Positions 1-8,150 of a stretch of DNA of 64,000 bases are shown here, piece after piece. Source of the DNA: Phylloscopus collybita (Eukaryota > Chordata > Aves > Passeriformes > Phylloscopidae); the NCBI GenBank assembly GCA_027886175.1, contig JAJNNQ010000009.1, positions 24,417,501-24,481,500 on the forward strand, written 5' to 3'. The translations under genes were made by a program, and so were the position numbers. Position 1 is the stretch's first letter. Each line of letters begins with the position of its first letter. Below the pieces are notes generated by a model. It did not search any database, was not told the DNA's origin, and saw only the letters and a list, made by a program, of their open reading frames with translations.

Positions 1-3000
1 TAATTTAATTTTATTTCTATCCATAGCCTAGGTGCATAGCAAGTAAGGTAGAAATGAAGGGATTGTACCTTCCCTGGAAATCAGAAGCTACTCCTGCTAG
101 GTTTAACCTGAACATCACTTTCACAGCAGTATTTTGTCCCAGTGTCTTTAGTAGCATCACCTTAAAGACTGAAAGCTTCCCATCCTCCAGGACTATCCTT
201 CAGAAGCCTCTCTTCCTCTGCAAACACCTGGCACAGCTCCCCAAATCAGCTGGCAGGGACAGCAGAGAGGCAGAGCATGACTTATGGGAGGGTGACGCCA
301 CTTCCCGCAGAGCCAGGCCCAGCACGCGAGAGCCAAGGCGGGAGCAGCGGGGAGCCAAAACGGGAAGGGTGGGGAAAGAGGGGGTGACCACCCTTTGCCT
401 TCTTACCCAGCCCCATTGGCTGCTTTTATGGCTTGCTCATAACTACAACATGCACACACCTGAAGTGCAACATGTTTGGGATTTAGGCTTTCAAGTTCAA
501 GACTCTGATTTATCCTTAGCTCACTTGGGATTTGCAAACCAACCCTTCTTACTCGGGGCTCTAAAGCCTGGATAGCGACAGGCACACACCAAACCTTCTC
601 TTGCAGCCCCAAATGCAGCTCAGTGAACAACACCCACAGCGACTTCCCTTGGGAGTCACCAAGATGAAGCATGGACACAATGATTGCAATTTTGTGGTAG
701 TCCTGGGCTATGCCAAATGCTTTTAATCTCTATCAGGAGAAGCAATTGAAACATCACACAGTGTGCTGAAGCAGTCACTAAGTGAGTGAACAGCAAGGTT
801 GCTTTGCTCATTCCTTACGGTACTATCAAAATTCCTTAAAAGTTTATCCTCTATTTTTCACCTTTGATTCTAGTTGAATAAAGGGAAGGCACAAAAATTC
901 CTGTTATAAAGGAGCAAAGAAAATTCCTTGGTTTTGAGACACTGCTGCCTCTCCAGACTGGCTTATAGCACAAGTGCTCTTCTGTGGAAATCAACCCTCT
1001 TCTAAGATTATTGTAAGACAATGTTTTTAATAAAAGTTACAAACCACAACAAGTTCATATCTCAGTGGTCCTTTCTCTCCCTCTTTGTTCTTGCTAACTC
1101 TTATCCTTTCACCCATTTTTCAACGGAAGGACTAACAAGGAATAATTGAGAATGATATATGACCAGGTTTACTTGCCAAGTCTTTTTATACTCATATATT
1201 CAATTTGTAGCTTCCAGTAATAGCAGGGTAGGCAGTATCCCTTCTCCTGCCCTCCACAAAAGAAAGCAGAAAGGAATTATTCATGGATTTAGATACATTG
1301 AGGTGTTCACTATGTGTGAGCTGGCTGCTCACAGCCAGATGCTGCAAAACTACTCAGCATCCCTTCAGACTGCGCTTTCAGGATGACATATCAGGAAAAC
1401 CTGCAGCAAGTTAGAGACAAGAACCATGCTCAGCAGCAGGTACAACACTTTTTCATTCTAAATGCTGCATGTGAAAATATGCCGGGTGCCCACCTGGAGT
1501 GGAGGTACTCTGTGGATGGACAATTAGCAAAACACTAATTAGCAAAACACCAGCTAGGTTCAGACTTGGCTTTCCCTGAAGGCAGCTTCACTGCTCGTGT
1601 TTAAACCCAGAGTTTAACTTTAATTTTAGCTGATAAATTGTAACAAAAATCTCAAGAGGTCTTGATTTGTTGCGATGCACTCATGACATTTTCCCACTGC
1701 AGTTCAGTATCCCTTGAAACTGAAGTTTATGCTGACTGGGTGGGCTCTGAAAGAGCCTGCATCTGCTTCCAGGGATACCGGACTCCTCCTGTAACTGCCT
1801 GCACCATAGGAACCACGTACATTATGATACAAAAATATCTTCCTGTGACCAGCCCTGCTGCAGTGGTGAGTTTGGGGAGTGACAGTCAGAGATAAAGCAG
1901 GAGGCCTGGCTGCACCCTTCCCACCTGCTCAATAAGCAGCTGCCTTGTGCTCACATCATGGATCCATCCTGGATCTGCCCACAGTGATCCCTGGTTGGCC
2001 ACACCACAGGGAACCACACAGGCATTTTTTACAAGCCAGGGAGGGAACGATAAGAAAATGACCTGCATGTTGCAAAGCAAAGTACTGGCTACATGGCAGA
2101 TGGAATAAGATACAACAGTGGTAAGACTTTATGAAGCACAATAAAGAACACTGCAAGCACTTTTCTGCGCATGCAAACCAGCAAATTAAATCCAGAGAAG
2201 GCTGTTGGCTCAAAAAGCCAACCAGATCCTGAGTTTGCCTCCTCTAGAGCCCAAAAATATGAATGAACTAAAGCAATCTGGATCCTATTTGGTTGTTCAG
2301 CTCTGATGACTCATCTTCCCTGAGCTCTGCTTAGGCTAATGACAAAGAAACAAACACAGGCAGAACAGTATTGAACTTGGCATAATTTTGGCAAAGTTGT
2401 GTTCCCAGGATTTTGTCACCAGGTACTACTTGCAGCTTTCTTGTGTCACCTGTGCCCCAAGAAAGAACCAAAGGTTTAATAAGCAAACCTGTTTTTCTTT
2501 CAAGCCACCACTAATTTCTACTTGAGTCCCAGGACAGCCTAAAATTTTACCCAAACTTGCTGTTTGATGGAGCTTAAGGCAAGCAGCCAGTCAGGGAAGC
2601 TCCCGTAGGCTCTGTCCTTAAATCCAGTGTGTCCCCCTTCAGCTGTAACCCAAAATGCTCCGTGCAGACGTAGAGCCACATACAAAATGCAGAAGCCAAG
2701 GGGAAGCCCCTGGGGGTGCTCTGCCCTGAATCAGCTACTCTCACCCAAGAGTGGTAATGTGAAGTGGTGGCTGTGACCCCTCTGAATCCTGTGGGTAAAC
2801 GAGGGAAAGACTTACATTCCTAAGACAAGGCCAACAGCAGTGCCAAGAGTGAGAGTCACCGATGTATCTCCTGCCCTCAGAAGCTGCCCTCCTCTCTCAA
2901 GAACTCCTGCCCTTGTGAGTCTAATTGGGCATTCCATACAGCACTTCACTTCTGAAGGAACAGGGTGACACACAATTATTAAATTAAAAGGTTGCAAGCA

Positions 3001-3300
3001 CCATTTTATGATTGAAAACAGTTTAATTGCCCTTGGATATGATTTTTAGGTGACGGACTACATTTCTTCCCCTGGTTTGAATATTTGTGTGCCTGTGAGC
3101 TTGCCTGTTTCCTTCGCGTGTACTGGCTGCCCTTTAAAAGGTATCACCTCTCCTGACAAATTTCTGTGTCCCCACCAGCAGAAAGTGGTGCCTCCTCCAC
3201 CTCATGAAAGGGCTTTCCATCCTTCCTCAGACATTCCAAAACCTTCACATCTATAGCAACTTGCCTGGAGGGGGAACGAGCTTGGCAATCCCTCAGCAGA
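1..3300. other. Intergenic region upstream of SLC10A4, no supported gene
   Basis: Mixed-composition DNA without any exon I recognise. Open frames here, the longest at 54-575, have no recognisable domain. Plus-strand AATAAA hexamers occur near 874 and 1029, which could be 3' ends of an upstream gene; in other amniotes SLAIN2 lies on this side, but no SLAIN2 coding sequence is visible. A 14-bp unit (AATTAGCAAAACAC) is repeated in tandem at 1522-1550. Confidence 0.6.
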
Positions 3301-3801
3301 GGGGTCTAGTGCTGCCCACCCACATCGCGTGACGTTGCGACGCTAATTGACCTTTTTGTAATGCCGATGTCGAAGTAAATCCTGTGATACCTCAGGTCCT
3401 CCGCTGGAAAGGTCGGGCCCTGCCGGCTCCAGAAGAGGCTGCCGTGGGTCGCACCGGACGGGGGGATGCGTCCGGGAGCTCGCCGCCGCCTGCGCTTCCC
3501 TCCGCCGGGGCCGGGCGGCGCTGGCGGCCGGCGATGACCGCCGTCGAGGCGGCAGCGAGACACCGCCCACGCCGGGGGTGGCCCCGCGTGGGTCCGGGGA
3601 CGCAGCAGACAGGCGGCCGGCGACCGCGGTCGCGGCGCATCAGCAGCGCCCGGAGATCCGAGCGGAACCGCGGAGGGATGCGGGCTCCGCTGCCCGCCGG
3701 GGCGAGCCTTCCCCGCGTCCCGCACTGACGGCCGCCCCGCCGCCCGCGCTCTCCTCCGGGGCTTGGCGGGGAGCCGGCGGCTCCCCGGGGCCGCGGAGCC
3801 C

Positions 3802-4187
3802 ATGGCCAGCTCCGCGCAGCCCCCGGCGGCGGCGGGGGCCGGCGGCCCCGACGGAGGGTCGCTGGCGGGCGGCGGCGAGACCTTCGGGGACCGCTCCCTC
3901 AGCCAGGGCCTGAGCGTGCTGGTGGGGCTGGGGCTCTGCGTGACCATGCTGGGGCTGGGCTGCGCCGTGGAGTTGGGGCAGCTGGGGCAGCAGCTCCGGC
4001 GGCCCGTAGGGCTGCTGCTGGCGCTGCTGGGACAATTCGTGGCCATGCCACTGCTGGCCTTCCTCCTCGCCCTCATCTTCGCCCTGGACGAGGTGGCGGC
4101 CGTGGCTGTACTGCTGTGCGGCTGCTGCCCCGGGGGCAACCTCTCCAACCTCATGTCGGTGCTCGTCGACGGCGATATGAATCTGAG
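3802..4187 (+). CDS. SLC10A4: SLC10A4 coding exon 1
   Basis: Encodes residues 1-128 plus two bases of a Ser codon. It ends AATCTGAG before GTAGGTG. The first 35 residues are Ala/Gly/Pro-rich and predicted extracellular or lumenal, followed by the first membrane segments and the conserved CCPGGN motif. Confidence 0.9.
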
Positions 4188-5942
4188 GTAGGTGCCCCGC
4201 TGCCGCTTGTTCCCAGCCGGCCGGGAGGCTGCGGCGGCCCCGGGAGGCGGAGAGGGTTCGCTGGGCACCTGGCGCCGGTGGAGCCGGGGCGGGTGGGCAG
4301 GGCGCGCTGGGAATCGCCAGCACTGCTCTCCTGCCTCTGCCGTGGAGGATCTTACAAGAGCCTCGACACGTCTCCTGCCTCCTTCCCGAAAGAGCTTGCG
4401 TGCCCGCGCCCTGGCCGGAGCAGAGGAAGGGGGTGGAGGGGGAGAGAGGAGAGCGAGCGGACTCTTGCCGTGAGAAGTGCCCGGCCGGCTGCAGAACCCA
4501 CTTCCAGCGGGGGCTGGGGCTTCCCGGGGCTGGCCCCGGCCGGGCGGGCGGTGATGGAGCATTTCTTTGGTTCCCCCGGCGCAGCATTATCATGACGGCC
4601 TCTTCCACGCTGTTGGCCCTCTTCCTGATGCCCCTCTGCCTCTGGATCTACAGCCGCCACTGGATCAACACGGCCGTGGTGCAGCTGCTGCCCCTGGGGG
4701 CGGTAAGCCTGACACTGGGCAGCACCCTGCTGCCCATCGGCCTGGGGGTGCTCATCCGCTACCGCCACCCCCGCGCCGCCGACCTCCTGGTCAAGGTAAG
4801 CACGGCGCCCGGAGGGGAGGAGGGCGGCCACGCCGCGGGGGATGCCCGGGGGCGGCACCGGGGACGGGGAGCCGAAGGCAGTAAGCTTTCTGGTCCCTCC
4901 AAACCGGTGTTGGTCTCACAGAGACTCATGACTAAGTCAACTACTTAGGTGGAATACAAAGACTTACAGTTTTGAAATAAAACGGTGGGACAGAGCAAGC
5001 GAGGGAAAGGGCAGCAGCAGGAAGGAGGGCAGCGTAGTAGGTATCCTGGACTCTGCCGCAGATGCGTTCCATGACATCCTGCTTTCTCGCCACTCTTGCT
5101 GCACCCGGGTCAGGCTAAACCAACCTGCGGGCGCGGCCACACTTCCTTAAAACATGCAACTAAAATCAGCTTAATTGAGAAAGGAAGAGTGAGGCACAAG
5201 TCCCGACTCTTGTTTCCCAGCAAGCCATCCCAAAGTGAAATGATGGATGGTGACCTCATCCCGCTCCTTTCCTGGGATCAAACACCACAAAATCCCAGGC
5301 CAGGAGCAAACCTGGGAAGGGCAGTGTTTTGCCGTTTAGACTCTTTAGCAAGCTTCTACCTGCTATGCTTATCCTGTCAAAATAATAGCCCTCGTGTTGT
5401 TTATCAGTGTCTGTATCTGTTGCCAGATTTCCCTGTGGTCCCTCTTGGTGACTCTGGTGGTCCTGTTCATCCTGACTGGGACCATGCTGGGCCCAGATCT
5501 GTTGGCACAGATTCCTGCATCTGTCTACGCCATTGCAGTGCTGATGCCTCTGGCAGGGTATGCCTTGGGATACGGCTTAGCCACGGTCTTTAAAATGCCC
5601 CCACACTGCAGGAGAACAGTATCTTTGGAAACAGGATGCCAAAATGTCCAGCTCTGCACCGCCATCCTAAAACTCACCTTCTCCCCGGAGCTCATAGGGA
5701 GCATGTACATGTTTCCCTTGCTTTACGCGCTTTTTCAGTCAGCAGAAGCGGGACTGTTTGTGCTGGCATACAAGATGTACGGAAGGGACAGCTACAAGCA
5801 AGATACACTTGGTGAAGAGGAAGACACAGATATTTCCTACAAGAAGCTGAAGGAAGAGGAGGTAGCTGATACCTCATATGGCACAGTGACCACAGAAGAG
5901 CACAATTCCATTCAGATGGAGCCGACTCAGACGGCGCTTTAG
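3802..5942 (+). CDS. SLC10A4: SLC10A4, sodium/bile acid cotransporter family member 4 (three coding exons)
   Basis: Coding exons are 3802-4187, 4585-4795 and 5427-5942, spliced at GT-AG sites with compatible phases (1113 nt, 370 aa). The product is a polytopic membrane protein of the bile-acid:sodium symporter fold. Known work on mammals places SLC10A4 on synaptic vesicles of cholinergic and monoaminergic neurons; classic bile-acid transport activity is not established. Hydrophobic segments start at about residue 37. The family signature around residues 96-118 (DEVAAVAVLLCGCCPGGN) is intact, and the C-terminal cytosolic tail (about 314-370) carries the conserved acidic, tyrosine-containing DTDISYKKLKEEE motif. 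The start is the ATG at 3802 (+4 G, but C at -3); the frame is open upstream to a TGA at 3535 with no other ATG. The protein is shorter than human SLC10A4 (about 437 aa), all at the N-terminus, and lacks the N-glycosylation sequons found there in mammals. Confidence 0.93.
4585..4795 (+). CDS. SLC10A4: SLC10A4 coding exon 2
   Basis: Follows the acceptor CGGCGCAG and completes the split Ser codon. It encodes residues 129-199, mostly hydrophobic (SIIMTASSTLLALF, LPIGLGVLIRY), and ends TCAAG before GTAAGC. The preceding intron (4188-4584) is GC-rich. Confidence 0.92.
5427..5942 (+). CDS. SLC10A4: SLC10A4 coding exon 3 with stop
   Basis: Follows TTGCCAG and encodes residues 200-370, ending with TAG at 5940-5942. 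It contains the last membrane segments (SLWSLLVTLVVLFILTG, IGSMYMFPLLYALFQ) and the cytosolic tail. The preceding intron (4796-5426) shows no other feature. Confidence 0.94.
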   Translation: MSLWSLLVTLVVLFILTGTMLGPDLLAQIPASVYAIAVLMPLAGYALGYGLATVFKMPPHCRRTVSLETGCQNVQLCTAILKLTFSPELIGSMYMFPLLYALFQSAEAGLFVLAYKMYGRDSYKQDTLGEEEDTDISYKKLKEEEVADTSYGTVTTEEHNSIQMEPTQTAL

Positions 5943-6113
5943 GCAGGACAAAGAGGTAACTCCCCCAGACATGAACGTGTGTTGTGCTTGCAGCCAGGCA
6001 GGGGTTGTGCTCGCTGCTGTGCAAGCGGAGCTGCCCGGCCTCTATCGTTTCTCCAGCTGCTCCCATTGTACAAGGTGATCTGTGTTTATTACCATGACAG
6101 TTCTACTTCCTCA

Positions 6114-6166
6114 AAAGTAAACATGAAAAAAAAAAAGGAAAAAAAAAAAAAAAAAAAAAAAAAAAA
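6114..6166 (+). repeat. A-tract downstream of SLC10A4
   Basis: Eleven A at 6126-6136 and 28 A at 6139-6166, separated by GG. It lies 170-220 bp after the SLC10A4 stop. No canonical AATAAA is present between this stop and ZAR1; the nearest candidate is the variant AGTAAA just before the tract. The A-run may be a simple repeat, and it would cause internal oligo-dT priming in cDNA data. Confidence 0.7.
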
Positions 6167-6454
6167 GCATCACTGTGACACAAACCAGTAACTGTAAAAC
6201 CAGTAGCTGTAAAACTTCATGCAAGGAGACTGCTGCCTAGCTGAGTGCAGCAGGAATAGGTAGAAGGAGGAAACAGTGTTCTGCAGAGTCAACGTCAACT
6301 CGGTGTCAGTTCAGATGACAGGAAAAACCCTGTCGTGTGTGTATCTCTGTGGCTCCCACCTGCTGTAAAAGCATTGTTCTCTCATTGCTCTCACCACAAA
6401 TACATGGCGAAACCGAACCAAACCCGTGTTATCCGCTGTTTACTCCCTCGGAGA

Positions 6455-6606
6455 CAATTAAGAACCTCGCTCCTGGTTCAGCTGGGGAGCTGTTAGGGGG
6501 GTGGGGGTGGCCCGAGGCCGCGCTCCAGGTGGGGATGGGAAGGGGCCGCAAGGCTGGCGCTGGTCAGGGGCGAGGGAAACCCGGCCCCGCCCCGGGGGTA
6601 TTTAAG
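6455..6606 (+). promoter_or_regulatory. ZAR1: ZAR1 core promoter: TATA-like box plus oocyte-type motifs
   Basis: TATTTAAG at 6599-6606 is a TATA-like element 35-42 bp before the ATG. Upstream are a CAGGTG E-box at 6526-6531, of the CANNTG class bound by FIGLA-type bHLH factors, and CAATTA at 6455-6460, whose reverse complement TAATTG is the published NOBOX element. The intervening 6484-6546 is G-run-rich and could form a G-quadruplex. Motif matches are seen directly; factor binding is inference. Confidence 0.5.
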
Positions 6607-6640
6607 GCCACCGCCCAGGGGCTACCCTGGGTCCGGTGTG

Positions 6641-7450
6641 ATGGCCGAGGAGGCGATGGCGAGCTATCTCTACACCGCCTACCACCCCTACTCCTACCGC
6701 TACCCACCGCCCAAGGGCAAAGGAGGGGCGGCGGGCGGCTGGCGGCCGCGGGGCAGCAGCTACTTCTCGGGCTACGGGGAGACGGCCGCCGAGTGCTTCG
6801 ACAACTACCAGCGGGCGCAGCTGAAGGCCATCCTCTCCCAGGTCAACCCCAACCTGACGCCGCGGCTCCGCAAGGCCAACACCAAGGAGGTGGGCGTGCA
6901 GGTGAACCCGCGGCAGGACGCCTCGGTGCAGTGCTCGCTCGGGCCCCGCACGCTGCTGCGCCGCCGCCCCGGCCCCGCCGCGCCGCGGCCCCGTGAGGCG
7001 GAGCAGGAGCTGGGCAGCCCCGCCACCACCAGCACCCGTGCCGTGCGCTTCCCCCGCACCATCGCCGTCTACTCGCCCGTGGCGTCCCGCAGACTCACCG
7101 CCTTCCTGGAGGAGCCGAGCCCGGGCCCGGAGCGGCGGCCGCAGCAGCAGGACAAGGCGGCGGCCGTCGAGGAGGAGCCGGCCGCGCTGCGGGAGCAGCG
7201 GGAGGCGGAGGCGGCTGCCGTGCGGGCGAGCTGGGAGAAGCCCGCTGAGGGTGGCGCCGAGCCCTTGGGGCAGCGCCCGGCCGAGCCACTCGGGCAGCGC
7301 TCGGCCGCCCCCCCGGAGCCGGCGACGGAGGCAAGCCAGGAGGAGGCGGCAGAGGCAGCCGAGGCAGAGCCGCCGGCCCAGCCGGCTGAGCCGCCGGCCT
7401 CACCCCAGAAGCGGCCGTCGTCGGCGGGCAAGACCCGCCTGCGCTTCCAG
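6641..7450 (+). CDS. ZAR1: ZAR1 coding exon 1
   Basis: 270 complete codons, ending CGCTTCCAG before GTGAGT (phase 0). Holds the conserved N-terminal motifs and the entire low-complexity middle region. Confidence 0.92.
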
Positions 7451-8000
7451 GTGAGTGTCGGCCGCGGGGGAGCAGAGCGGGGCCGGGCTGGGCCGGGAGG
7501 CGCCCGCGCCGTCGAATAACATTGTCCCCGGCAGTTTCTGGAGCAGAAGTACGGGTACTACCACTGCAAGGCCTGCAACATCCGCTGGGAAAGCGCCTAC
7601 GTCTGGTGCGTCCAGGGCACCAACAAGGTAGGGCCGGCTCGGATTGCCCCGGCTCGGGCTCCTCGCCGCCGCCCCTCCGCTGACCCCGGCCTTCCCCGCA
7701 GGTCTACTTCCGTCAGTTCTGCCGCACCTGCCAGAAGTCCTACAACCCGTACCGCGTGGAGGACATCACCTGCCAGGTAAGGGACCCCCACCCTTGTCCT
7801 GACCTCGGCCGCTCCCGGGCCCGACCGCCCCCGCCGACCGCCGCCTTCTCCCTCAGAGGTGCAAGCAGACGCGGTGCACCTGCCCCGTGAAGATGCGCCA
7901 CGTGGATCCCAAGAGGCCCCACCGCCAGGACCTCTGTGGGAGATGCAAAGGGAAACGCCTCTCCTGCGATAGCACATTCAGTTTCAAATACATCATCTGA
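6641..8000 (+). CDS. ZAR1: ZAR1, zygote arrest protein 1 (four coding exons)
   Basis: Coding exons are 6641-7450, 7535-7627, 7702-7776 and 7857-8000 (1122 nt, 373 aa). ZAR1 is a maternal-effect, oocyte cytoplasmic RNA-binding protein. Published work shows that it stores and represses maternal mRNAs and helps assemble the mitochondria-associated storage domain in mammalian oocytes. The conserved N-terminal blocks are visible (YLYTAYHPYSYRYPPPK at residues 8-24; ECFDNYQRAQLKAILSQVNP; the QVNPRQDASVQCSLGPRTLL stretch). A long Ala/Pro/Glu/Arg-rich disordered middle follows. The C-terminal 103 residues form the zf-3CxxC zinc-binding domain with CxxC pairs at about 281/284 and 308/311. The start ATG at 6641 has G at -3 and G at +4. 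An internal duplication EPLGQRPA/EPLGQRSA begins at residue 207. The protein is shorter than the mammalian one (about 424 aa), with the difference in the disordered middle. Confidence 0.94.
7535..7627 (+). CDS. ZAR1: ZAR1 coding exon 2
   Basis: 31 codons between CCCCGGCAG and GTAGGG. It starts FLEQKYGYYHCKAC and carries the first zinc-ligand pair plus the Trp-Cys of VWCVQGTNK. Confidence 0.92.
7702..7776 (+). CDS. ZAR1: ZAR1 coding exon 3
   Basis: 25 codons between CCCCGCAG and GTAAGG, encoding VYFRQFCRTCQKSYNPYR and the first part of the next Cys cluster. Confidence 0.92.
7857..8000 (+). CDS. ZAR1: ZAR1 coding exon 4 with stop
   Basis: 47 codons plus TGA after TCCCTCAG. Encodes RCKQTRCTCP, DLCGRCKGKRLSC and the invariant C-terminal FSFKYII. 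Confidence 0.93.
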   Translation, partial: RCKQTRCTCPVKMRHVDPKRPHRQDLCGRCKGKRLSCDSTFSFKYII

Positions 8001-8150
8001 ATGGGATGGGTTTTTTGTTTTTGTTTAGGGCTCTTCAAGTAAACTGCAAGTAGAGCAGATTTTTTTTTGTTGTTGTTGTTGGTATTGTTGAAGGTACTTG
8101 GTGAGAAGTAGCTAGGAAAGCATGAAAATAAAAGTATTGCAAAGCACACA
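8001..8150 (+). terminator. ZAR1: ZAR1 3' UTR and polyadenylation signal
   Basis: AATAAA at 8127-8132 lies 127 nt after the stop, so the 3' UTR is only about 150 nt. It contains two U-rich runs (TTTTTTGTTTTTGTTT near 8010 and a T10 run near 8060 followed by TTG repeats). Such runs resemble oligo-U type cytoplasmic polyadenylation elements of maternal mRNAs; that role is inferred. Confidence 0.7.

Larger units (their letters stand above)
3320..4870 (+). promoter_or_regulatory. SLC10A4: CpG island over SLC10A4 promoter and exons 1-2
   Basis: Composition changes abruptly from AT-rich to very GC- and CpG-rich at about 3320 and reverts near 4870. No TATA box is visible upstream of the start codon, as is usual for CpG-island promoters. 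A TGACGT half-site (CRE-like) lies at 3330-3335 at the island's left edge. The TSS itself cannot be placed from sequence. Long open frames on both strands here are composition artefacts. Confidence 0.75.
6480..7930 (+). promoter_or_regulatory. ZAR1: CpG island over ZAR1
   Basis: A second strongly GC- and CpG-rich block spans the ZAR1 promoter and coding exons and ends inside exon 4, where codon use becomes AT-richer. Its composition explains the many overlapping open frames on both strands here. Confidence 0.7.

Noticed and set aside
54..575. 173-codon plus-strand open frame at the left edge
   Set aside because: No recognisable domain, opposing open frames on the other strand, and no match to SLAIN2, the gene expected on this side.
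3763..3801. Upstream extension of SLC10A4 starting at TTG 3763
   Set aside because: TTG is not a normal eukaryotic start. ATG 3802 is the first in-frame AUG.
3306..4608. Long antisense open frames (418 and 322 codons) opposite SLC10A4
   Set aside because: Pro/Arg/Ala-rich shadows produced by the CpG island. The plus strand encodes the recognised transporter here.
6805..7454. Antisense and alternative-frame ORFs over ZAR1 exon 1
   Set aside because: Same cause: GC-rich codons give few stops. The zf-3CxxC gene explains the locus.
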